Virus record (IMG/VR): IMGVR_UViG_3300006735_005664
Span: 1-59,936 of that record
Source: a virus
Direction: 5' to 3' (one strand)
Length of the DNA stretch: 59,936 nt
Shown here: piece by piece, positions 49,145-54,827 of the stretch
Position numbering within the stretch: the stretch's first letter is position 1
Layout of the letters: each line of letters opens with the position of its first letter
The notes under the pieces: model-generated
What the model was told of the DNA's origin: nothing
The model's database searches: none
Seen by the model: only the letters and a program-made list of their open reading frames with translations
Program-made: the position numbers and the translations under genes

Positions 49145-49830
49145 GAAAAAGAGTATTAGGTGGACCGCGAAGAGTTAAGAAAAAACTAGTTATAAAAAAA
49201 AACGGTGGTAAAGTAGAACCTACTGGATCAACCGCTGATAAACAGTTAAAAGATTTAAAAGAACGTTATATGAAAAAAAATAAAAAAATGTCTTATAAAA
49301 AAGGAGGTCCAAAATATAAAAAAGGTGGTTCTAAACCAGATTATTTAGATTTTGACAAAGATGGTAATACAACTGAACCTATGAAGAGTACATATTATGG
49401 GGGTGGATCTATTTATACTAAAAAAGGTAAAAAGATTCCTGGAATGCAAATGGGAGGTGTACCAAGACCACAACAAATGCCACCTTCCGAAAAAGATATG
49501 ATAGCTATGCGTCAAAAACCTCAACCTGTAAGTCCTTCTGAGCCTGACTTTCCTCCTATGGAAGAAAATCAGCCTGATGCTAGAGGAAATTTAATTCAAA
49601 CACCCGGAATGAATAGATCTATGTTAACACAAGAGATGATAGATGCAGGATATACAGCAGATGAAAAAGGTTTTATTGATGGACCTAAAAATCAACCAGA
49701 AATGGCAGTTAGTGGAAATGCAAGAACGAGACATATGGACAGCTTGGGTAATAGATTATTAAAACAAAAAGGTGGAGCAGTATATACTAAAAAAGGAATG
49801 AGAGTTCCTGGAATGAGAAAAGGAAGATAA
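49141..49830 (+). CDS. Basic GG-motif protein (229 aa)
   Basis: Lysine- and glycine-rich, with five or more glycine-pair motifs (KNGGK, YKKGGP, YKKGGS, YGGGS, MQMGGV, QKGGAV). The element IYTKKGKKIPGM in the middle recurs at the C-terminus as VYTKKGMRVPGMRKGR, so the protein may have arisen by internal duplication. A Pro/Met-rich linker (PQQMPPSEKDMIAMRQKP) separates the two. No enzyme motif. Coupled to the upstream gene by ATGA. Confidence 0.72.
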   Translation: MRKRVLGGPRRVKKKLVIKKNGGKVEPTGSTADKQLKDLKERYMKKNKKMSYKKGGPKYKKGGSKPDYLDFDKDGNTTEPMKSTYYGGGSIYTKKGKKIPGMQMGGVPRPQQMPPSEKDMIAMRQKPQPVSPSEPDFPPMEENQPDARGNLIQTPGMNRSMLTQEMIDAGYTADEKGFIDGPKNQPEMAVSGNARTRHMDSLGNRLLKQKGGAVYTKKGMRVPGMRKGR

Positions 49831-49831
49831 A

Positions 49832-50062
49832 ATGCCTATTTTTAATAAATTAAGGAAAAAAAGAATAGAGAATAAGATTAATAAACTTAACTCTAGAACA
49901 GAAGAGCTTCAGGGTATACCAGAAGGCTACTTTCAACAACCTGCATGGGATGAAGGTGGTTCAGAAGTTGTAAAAAACACAAAAAAGGTAATAGACTTGA
50001 AAGATAGATTAAAAAAGTTTAAAAAATATGGTGGTTGTGTAGGACCTAATGGAGTATTATAA
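49832..50062 (+). CDS. Small basic protein with C-terminal GPNGVL tag (76 aa)
   Basis: Begins MPIFNKLRKKRIENKINKL, a charged helix, and ends KKYGGCVGPNGVL. The final GPNG(V/I)L at the carboxyl end is shared with the next three small proteins at 50082, 50521 and 50819 although their middles are unrelated. An EGGSE motif lies near residue 41. One base after the preceding stop. Function unknown. Confidence 0.75.
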   Translation: MPIFNKLRKKRIENKINKLNSRTEELQGIPEGYFQQPAWDEGGSEVVKNTKKVIDLKDRLKKFKKYGGCVGPNGVL

Positions 50063-50081
50063 ATATTAAAAAAGTAAAATT

Positions 50082-50381
50082 ATGCCTGGAAAGAGATTTT
50101 TAAAAAAATTATTAAAAAAGAAACCTAAATCAAACCCAAACGTTATAGGTGGTAAAGATGTAACTCAAACAAGATTTAGAGGTGTTAATAGAACAGGTGA
50201 AGGTGTTGTAAAAACAGGAGTGCATGGTAAGGTAGAAAAAAGTTACTTCCAAGGTGTAAAAGATTCTGAAAGATTGTTTAAAAAGGTAAAAAAGAACAAG
50301 AAAAACAGTTTATGGGATAATAAACAAAGCTTAAAAAATAAAAAATTTGGAGGAGCTGCGGGTCCTAATGGTGTATTATAA
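50082..50381 (+). CDS. Small basic protein with MPGK start and GPNGVL end (99 aa)
   Basis: Begins MPGKRFLKKLLKKKPKSNP and ends KKFGGAAGPNGVL. The middle has a GGKDVTQTRFRGV stretch and basic helices. Its last base is the first base of the next ATG. It is one of four proteins with the same C-terminal tag. Highly cationic; no known domain. Confidence 0.75.
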   Translation: MPGKRFLKKLLKKKPKSNPNVIGGKDVTQTRFRGVNRTGEGVVKTGVHGKVEKSYFQGVKDSERLFKKVKKNKKNSLWDNKQSLKNKKFGGAAGPNGVL

Positions 50382-50509
50382 TGGCTAAAGGAAACACATT
50401 TGTATTTAAAGGATCTAATGCTACAAAAAAAAGAAGAGGTGTACATAGTAAAAATGCTAGTAAATCTCAAAATGCATATAAAAAACTCTATAGAGGACAA
50501 GGAAAATAA
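50381..50509 (+). CDS. Lys/Arg-rich 42-residue protein
   Basis: The ORF overlaps the preceding stop by one base (TAATG) and encodes MAKGNTFVFKGSNATKKRRG followed by VHSKNASKSQNAYKKLYRGQ and GK. About a third of residues are basic. Compact K/R/S/N-rich proteins of this kind, ending YRGQG(K/R), look like small nucleic-acid-binding or internal virion proteins. It lacks both the MPGK and GPNG end motifs of its neighbours. Confidence 0.65.
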   Translation: MAKGNTFVFKGSNATKKRRGVHSKNASKSQNAYKKLYRGQGK

Positions 50510-50520
50510 AATTTAAAATT

Positions 50521-50808
50521 ATGCCAGGAAAGTTTTTAAAAAAGTTATTTAAGAAAGGTTCTAAACCAAAATCTTATAAAATAGATGGTAAAATAGTTAA
50601 TGAACTTCCTGATGGAAGAAAATTATCTAAAGAATATCTTAAAAAGAATCCTAGTCAATCTTTAAAAGGCACTCCTAAAGATTTTGAAGTGTCATGGGCA
50701 AACTATTTAAGAGAAAAAGGATTAGTTAATCAAAATCCTGGAAAAGTTAAAAATTGGAAGTCAAAAAAGAGTTATGGAGGGTCCGTGGGTCCCAATGGAA
50801 TATTATAA
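50521..50808 (+). CDS. Small basic protein with MPGK start and GPNGIL end (95 aa)
   Basis: Begins MPGKFLKKLFKKGSKPKSYK and ends KSYGGSVGPNGIL. The middle (VNELPDGRKLSKEYLKKNP, DFEVSWANYLREKGL) differs from its neighbours. The start is the ATG just after a short AT-rich spacer (AAATTTAAAATT). Part of the four-gene tag family. Confidence 0.75.
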   Translation: MPGKFLKKLFKKGSKPKSYKIDGKIVNELPDGRKLSKEYLKKNPSQSLKGTPKDFEVSWANYLREKGLVNQNPGKVKNWKSKKSYGGSVGPNGIL

Positions 50809-50818
50809 AGTTAAGATT

Positions 50819-51118
50819 ATGCCTGGTAAGAAAATTTTACAGAAGATAGCAAAAAGAAAAAAGACTACTAAAAAAGGAGTGGAGTATGGTCCTGACTATA
50901 AGAATTTAGATGATGTTATAGAAAGAAAATATTCAAATTTTTATCCAAACATTACTAAAAGTAAAACAGATGTATCTAATTTAAATGAAACCTTTATGAG
51001 GAATCAAAATCCATATAAAAACGTCTGGAATAAAAAAAAATCAACTCGTCCAGATTCATTTTGGGAGATAAAAGGATATAAAGATGGAGGGGCAGTAGGG
51101 CCTAATGGGATTTTATAA
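50819..51118 (+). CDS. Small basic protein with MPGK start and GPNGIL end (99 aa)
   Basis: I use the ATG at 50819, not an upstream in-frame ATG at 50774 inside the previous gene, because it gives the shared N-terminus MPGKKILQKIAKRKKTTKK. The product ends GYKDGGAVGPNGIL. The middle has aromatic and polar stretches (YSNFYPNITKSKTD). Fourth member of the tag family; unknown role. Confidence 0.73.
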   Translation: MPGKKILQKIAKRKKTTKKGVEYGPDYKNLDDVIERKYSNFYPNITKSKTDVSNLNETFMRNQNPYKNVWNKKKSTRPDSFWEIKGYKDGGAVGPNGIL

Positions 51119-51134
51119 ACTAAAAACATAAATT

Positions 51135-51530
51135 ATGGGAATATTAAATAAAATATTTTCTGGAGGAGCTAGCAAATTAGTTGAATCGGTAGGTGGTGTT
51201 ATAGATAATTTAGTAACAACAGATGAAGAAAAGCTTGATGCAAAAAGAAAGCTTAAAGAAATGATCATGAACCATGAGGTTCAGATGGAAAAAAATATAA
51301 CTGACCGTTGGACTGCAGATATGAATTCTGATAGTTGGTTAAGTAAAAATGTAAGACCTATGGTTCTTATTTTTTTAATTATATGCACTATGCTTCTTAT
51401 CTTTATTGATGCAGGAGCAGTGTCATTTGAAGTAGAAGAAAAATGGACAGATTTACTTCAGTTAGTATTAATAACAGTTATTGGTGCCTACTTTGGTGGT
51501 AGGACTGCTGAAAAATTTAAAAAGAAATAG
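51135..51530 (+). CDS. Phage holin, 3-TM type
   Basis: A 131-residue protein with the layout of the Holin_3TMs family: an N-terminal amphipathic helix (MGILNKIFSGGASKLVESVG), a charged helix ending ITDRWTADMNSDSWLSKNVRP, then membrane spans MVLIFLIICTMLLIFIDAG and LLQLVLITVIGAYFGGRTA with a basic end. NVRPM and GAYFGGRTAEK are characteristic. Holins form inner-membrane holes that time lysis and let the endolysin or wall-degrading proteins reach the wall. It lies between the tag-family genes and the last basic protein. Confidence 0.88.
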   Translation: MGILNKIFSGGASKLVESVGGVIDNLVTTDEEKLDAKRKLKEMIMNHEVQMEKNITDRWTADMNSDSWLSKNVRPMVLIFLIICTMLLIFIDAGAVSFEVEEKWTDLLQLVLITVIGAYFGGRTAEKFKKK

Positions 51531-51532
51531 TT

Positions 51533-52120
51533 ATGCCTGGTAAAAAGAAAATAATAAAAAAAATTGTTAAGCCTCCTAAGCCTCCGAAGAAGCCTAAGAA
51601 TACTAATAAGAATATTAATAAAAAAAATACTAGCAATAAAAAAAATACTAGTAGTAAAAAGTCTAATACTAGTAATAAAAATAAAACAAATACTACTACT
51701 AGTAATAAAAATTGGGACAACCCTAAAATAACTACAGGTGATGCTGCTAAAAAAATAGTTGCTACTGGAGGTAAGAATATAGGTAAATTTATAAAATATG
51801 GTACAATATTGGCTGGTATAAAAGAAACACTTGGTGATTGGACCGGTTTAACTAATCTTATAACTGGTAAAGGAAAATATGCTGCTCCATCTAAAAACAT
51901 GGAAAACTATGATGCAAATCCTGGAATTAAAGGAAATACTAAAGATCCTGATAACAAAAACTATGAAGTTCCTGATCAATTTCAACAAGGTGGACCTGTT
52001 TTTAACTTTAAAGGTCAACAAGTTCCTGGTATGAGAACTGATGCTCCTATGACTAGAGATGAAAGAGGTGTCTATAGAAGAGGAGGATCTAAATATAAAA
52101 AAGGAGGATCTAAATATTAG
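51533..52120 (+). CDS. Low-complexity basic protein with VPGM and GGSKY motifs (195 aa)
   Basis: Begins MPGKKKIIKKIVKPPKPPKK, then a long Asn/Lys/Ser/Thr-only stretch (residues about 20-62). A hydrophobic or amphipathic segment lies near residues 80-110 (IGKFIKYGTILAGIKETLG). It ends with FKGQQVPGM and two GGSKY units, as in the product at 48857. The stop (TAG) abuts the 3' end of the tRNA gene on the other strand. Unknown function; likely virion. Confidence 0.72.
   Translation: MPGKKKIIKKIVKPPKPPKKPKNTNKNINKKNTSNKKNTSSKKSNTSNKNKTNTTTSNKNWDNPKITTGDAAKKIVATGGKNIGKFIKYGTILAGIKETLGDWTGLTNLITGKGKYAAPSKNMENYDANPGIKGNTKDPDNKNYEVPDQFQQGGPVFNFKGQQVPGMRTDAPMTRDERGVYRRGGSKYKKGGSKY
51597..51712 (+). 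repeat. Imperfect short tandem repeat (AATACTAGTAATAAAAA-like)
   Basis: Several imperfect copies of an ACTAGTAATAAAAA unit, 15-18 bases apart, encode the Asn/Lys/Ser/Thr linker of the gene at 51533. The tract probably changes length by slippage. Confidence 0.6.
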
Positions 52121-52194
52121 TACACCCAGTAGGACTTGAACCTACAACCTACAGCTTAGAAGGCTGTCGCTCTATCCAATTGAGCTATGAGTGC
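52121..52194 (-). tRNA. tRNA-Arg (anticodon UCU)
   Basis: Read on the minus strand, the 74 bases from 52194 to 52121 fold into a full cloverleaf. The acceptor stem is GCACTCA with TGGGTGT (two G-U pairs), the D stem GCTC/GAGC, the anticodon stem ACAGC/GCTGT with loop CTTCTAA (anticodon TCT), and the T stem GTAGG/CCTAC with loop TTCAAGT. The discriminator is A and CCA is not encoded. It reads AGA/AGG, and AGA is by far the commonest Arg codon in this genome, so it probably supports late translation. Confidence 0.95.
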
Positions 52195-52196
52195 AT

Positions 52197-52222
52197 AAAA
52201 AAAGAGGGACTTACGTCCCTCT
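52197..52222 (-). terminator. Rho-independent terminator
   Basis: On the minus strand, AGAGGGAC-GTAA-GTCCCTCT (eight base pairs, four-base loop) is followed by a run of seven T. It ends transcripts of the minus-strand block that starts upstream, or separates them from the tRNA gene directly after it. Confidence 0.8.
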
Positions 52223-52245
52223 CTTCATATATGGAGGTATTGGTT

Positions 52246-52563
52246 TTAATTACCTCTCTCTTTGATAAGTCCCTCAATAATAATTAAATAGTTTATGGCA
52301 TCTCCTATTTTCTCATCTAAGAGTTCATCAGTTGGGACTTCATCAGGGCATTTGCTAATAATATTTTTGATTGACTCAAAGTGTTTACAAGCATATTCCC
52401 AAGCTACACCTTCTGGTGTATCATGAAAAGAAAAACCTACTCCTTTTTTAAATGATTGGAATACATCTAGGTCAGTAGCATATTCGTTCATTTTTCTAGA
52501 ATAAGTTTCTCTAGTCTTTTCAAATCTCTTTTCTAAGAGATCTTTAAAGTCTTTAATTTTCAT
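52246..52563 (-). CDS. Small helical phage protein, Nmad1/MazG-like in appearance (105 aa)
   Basis: An all-helical acidic protein: a KxxDFKDLLEKRFEK-type opening, a FSFHDTPEGVAWEYACKHF centre and an end DELLDEKIGDAINYLIIIEG. The EK-x-x-D-x-INY pattern recalls small phage helical proteins related to nucleotide-modification or MazG-like families, but the Glu cluster of MazG enzymes is not clear, so this is only a resemblance. It overlaps the next upstream gene by 11 bases. Its transcript ends at the terminator at 52197-52222. Confidence 0.75.
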   Translation of the reverse strand: MKIKDFKDLLEKRFEKTRETYSRKMNEYATDLDVFQSFKKGVGFSFHDTPEGVAWEYACKHFESIKNIISKCPDEVPTDELLDEKIGDAINYLIIIEGLIKERGN

Positions 52564-52705
52564 CTAAAATTATATTCATGTTATTAACATGATCTTCTGA
52601 AGTTTTAACATCAACATTTTTAACGTCAATATTATTTTCATTTATATTTTTAGGAATGCTAGGCATACCCATGTCATTTAATGACACTTTAATGGTTTTT
52701 TTCAT
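52553..52705 (-). CDS. Small Asn-rich protein (50 aa)
   Basis: The minus-strand ORF encodes MKKTIKVSLNDMGMPSIPKN, then an Asn/Asp/Val-rich stretch and the end MNIILDEN. It overlaps the start of the downstream gene at 52563 by 11 bases, which suggests translation coupling. No domain is visible. Confidence 0.5.
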   Translation of the reverse strand: MKKTIKVSLNDMGMPSIPKNINENNIDVKNVDVKTSEDHVNNMNIILDEN

Positions 52706-52748
52706 AATAAAATTTTTAATTAACAAATATCTATAGTACTTCTATAGT

Positions 52749-52919
52749 TTATTTAAGTTCTCCGTAACATTTTTTCATCAGTTTTGTAAGTTTTAACTCA
52801 AACCAAGTAACAACCTCAACTATTGCTGTAAGTATAAGAGCTGTAATCCAAAATATTACTATAACAACTAGTAAAAATGTACCAATTATCATTTTAAAGT
52901 ATTCAATAAGAGTTTTCAT
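52749..52919 (-). CDS. Small membrane protein (56 aa)
   Basis: The minus-strand ORF starts MKTLIEYFKMIIGTF and has one long hydrophobic span (FLLVVIVIFWITALILTAIV, residues 15-34), then an amphipathic basic tail (KLTKLMKKCYGELK). It lies nine bases after the radical SAM gene. It may act at the inner membrane, for example as an antiholin or superinfection protein, but there is no direct support. Confidence 0.55.
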   Translation of the reverse strand: MKTLIEYFKMIIGTFLLVVIVIFWITALILTAIVEVVTWFELKLTKLMKKCYGELK

Positions 52920-52928
52920 ATTATTATT

Positions 52929-53795
52929 TTAAAATATATATCTAATTTTATTCCACGGTATTACTTTATCATGTACATCAGTGAAATGTTGTATAAATTG
53001 TTTTTTTATATGTCTAATATATCTAAGATTTTGACTCCCATATTGCGATATTTTATCTTCTTGTAAATCAGGTCTCCATAAATCTTCTTCTCCTGGTATA
53101 TTATTTAACTCATTACTAAAATGTTTATCTACATTATGAGTTAAAAATATACATTCTGCTAATACGTTTTCTTCATTTATTATATTACTATTAATTAATT
53201 CAAAAAGCTCTTCATAATCTGTTAACCATCCTCTATATACTATTATAGGACTAAAGTTAATATGTACTTCATATCCTGCATCTTGAAATTTATCTATTGC
53301 TTTTATTCTTTCTAATATGGTAGATGTATTAGGCTCGTGAACTTTTCTTTTATTTTCAGGCATCATACTAAATCTTATTCTTATTTTTTTATTAGGATTA
53401 TACTTTAATAAATCTTCATTAACATATTTAGTTGCAAAACTTCCCATAATATTATCATGATGTTTAAAGAAATCAAATATTCTTTCCCATTCATGATGCT
53501 TAGCATGAAGAGCAAAATCTTCATTACAGCTAATATCATAGGTAATATATTTATGATGTGTTTGATTTGGTTTTTCTACTTCTACTGAAGCAAATAAAGC
53601 ATGTGTATTTATTTCTGTTAAAATTTGATTGGTGTTTGTTGATATAGACAATCCTTTAGGTTTATGCCTTTTCATATAACAATATGAACAGTTATATAGA
53701 CATCCCCAGCCAAAACTAGGAGATATAAAGTCTGTAGACCTGCCTGATTGGCGGATCTTCAGACTTTTTCTAATATCTTTTGTGATTAGTGTCAT
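52929..53795 (-). CDS. Spore photoproduct lyase-family radical SAM protein
   Basis: A radical SAM enzyme of 288 residues. The iron-sulfur cysteines are C32, C36 and C39 (GWGCLYNCSYCYMKRH). C90 in YDISCNEDF occupies the place of the hydrogen-donor Cys that follows the cluster in spore photoproduct lyase, and IRIRFSMMPENKRKVHEP and GYEVHINFSPIIVYRGW follow the family pattern. The known reaction is repair of spore photoproduct (a UV thymine dimer) by a 5'-deoxyadenosyl radical. In a marine phage it may repair UV-damaged phage DNA, which is an inference; related members act on other substrates. The start overlaps the upstream DUF932 gene by ATGA, so the two are coupled. Confidence 0.88.
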   Translation of the reverse strand: MTLITKDIRKSLKIRQSGRSTDFISPSFGWGCLYNCSYCYMKRHKPKGLSISTNTNQILTEINTHALFASVEVEKPNQTHHKYITYDISCNEDFALHAKHHEWERIFDFFKHHDNIMGSFATKYVNEDLLKYNPNKKIRIRFSMMPENKRKVHEPNTSTILERIKAIDKFQDAGYEVHINFSPIIVYRGWLTDYEELFELINSNIINEENVLAECIFLTHNVDKHFSNELNNIPGEEDLWRPDLQEDKISQYGSQNLRYIRHIKKQFIQHFTDVHDKVIPWNKIRYIF

Positions 53796-54703
53796 ATTTT
53801 AAATTCATCAAATGTGTCATAGTCTTGAGCTTCCATATCAGCATCAAAATCTGATCCTGTCATAATAGCTTGACTATAAACTCCTGCAGCATCTTCATTT
53901 CCAAATACTACACCAAATTCTTCACTTATATGACCATTGCCATTTTTATCTACCCAGTTTTTATCCATTTGATGTAAACCGGATTGACTTAATAGTTCTG
54001 CAGTCATAAACTCATGAAACTTAACTTGATCACTCATCCATGTTCTTGGGTGAGATTTCTTAAAAGAATGTGTAACATGATTATAAAATGTCCATGCATT
54101 ATTAAGATCAGCATTATAGTTATATGATGGATCTTTTATTTCTGCTTTAATAATAGAAACTTGTGAAGCATCTATGATCTCCTCATCCAAAAATAATCTA
54201 CCCACTAATTCAGCTTGACTTTTCTTAGGTAAGAATATTTTTCTCATCTGATTTTTGTCTTGAATTAACTTGGTATAGTACTTATTAGCTGATTTAATTT
54301 GTGAACTTATTTGAGTATGAATATCATGATCTGCTTTACCTGTATGTTTTCTAGCATAGTTTGCCATGTCTCCACATAACATCCCATTGCTACATACATT
54401 TACAAAAGCTCCTACAGCACACTGAAATCTTGTACTTTTATCATAAGAATTAGTCCAGGCAAACATCATACCCATTTCTTCATCTTCATTTGAAGCAAGG
54501 TGATATACTCCCTGTGCTACTTTAGCATTCATATTTGCTCTGTAAAGTTCTTTTGTGATTGTAAATCCACTTTTGTCTAATAGAGTTTTAGTAACATCTA
54601 TGACATCTTTATGAGGAATAACTGTATAAGTTTTTCCATGACTTGGTAATGGTGCTGCCACTAAAAAGTCTCTTGTAGTAGTTGTTGGTCTTGTGTATCC
54701 CAT
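53792..54703 (-). CDS. DUF932 family protein
   Basis: A 303-residue protein with DUF932-like features: MMFAWTNSYDKSTRFQCAVGAFVNVC and GMLCGDMANYARKHTG, which resembles the family's N-S-h-D-x(3)-R and HTG pattern. DUF932 proteins are frequent in phages and plasmids but have no established activity. A DKNGNGHISEEF segment near the end resembles an EF-hand loop, but the last position is Phe. A 100-base structured leader and a promoter-like box lie upstream. Coupled by ATGA to the photoproduct lyase gene. Confidence 0.8.
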   Translation of the reverse strand: MGYTRPTTTTRDFLVAAPLPSHGKTYTVIPHKDVIDVTKTLLDKSGFTITKELYRANMNAKVAQGVYHLASNEDEEMGMMFAWTNSYDKSTRFQCAVGAFVNVCSNGMLCGDMANYARKHTGKADHDIHTQISSQIKSANKYYTKLIQDKNQMRKIFLPKKSQAELVGRLFLDEEIIDASQVSIIKAEIKDPSYNYNADLNNAWTFYNHVTHSFKKSHPRTWMSDQVKFHEFMTAELLSQSGLHQMDKNWVDKNGNGHISEEFGVVFGNEDAAGVYSQAIMTGSDFDADMEAQDYDTFDEFKI

Positions 54704-54722
54704 AATTTTAGTTGGTTTATTG

Positions 54723-54788
54723 CCAATAGGGGGCCGTGCACGAATGATCTGTAAAATCTTTATTACAACGACCTTTGACCCCCCTTGG
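54723..54788 (-). promoter_or_regulatory. Structured GC-rich leader RNA before the DUF932 gene
   Basis: In an otherwise AT-rich genome this leader has CCAA-GGGGG pairing with CCCCC-TA-TTGG (nine base pairs with a two-base bulge) across a loop of about 45 bases. The loop contains a smaller GTAA/TTAC hairpin and an eight-base palindrome CGTGCACG. It sits between the -7-like box and the start codon, 20 bases before the ATG. It may be a riboswitch-like or translation-control RNA, or an operator; no known class is recognised. Confidence 0.45.
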
Positions 54789-54797
54789 ACTTATTTA

Positions 54798-54827
54798 CAA
54801 ATATAATAATAAAACTTATTCAAACAA
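54798..54827 (-). promoter_or_regulatory. Bacteroidota-type promoter for the DUF932 operon
   Basis: On the minus strand, TTG (54827-54825), 19 bases, then TATATTTG (54805-54798) match the flavobacterial consensus TTG-N(17-23)-TAnnTTTG. It overlaps the end of the polymerase gene and would start a leader of about 90 bases. Confidence 0.5.

Noticed and set aside
50774-50818. Upstream in-frame ATG at 50774 as the start of the fourth tag-family gene
   Set aside because: It lies inside the previous gene and would add a translation of the GPNG tag region in another frame; the ATG at 50819 gives the shared MPGK start.
52246-52563. Firm call of a MazG or Nmad1 enzyme
   Set aside because: Only the general EKxxDxINY ending resembles these families; the full metal-binding Glu/Asp pattern is not visible.
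53890-53960. EF-hand loop in the DUF932 protein (DKNGNGHISEEF)
   Set aside because: Position 12 is Phe instead of Glu or Asp, so calcium binding is doubtful.
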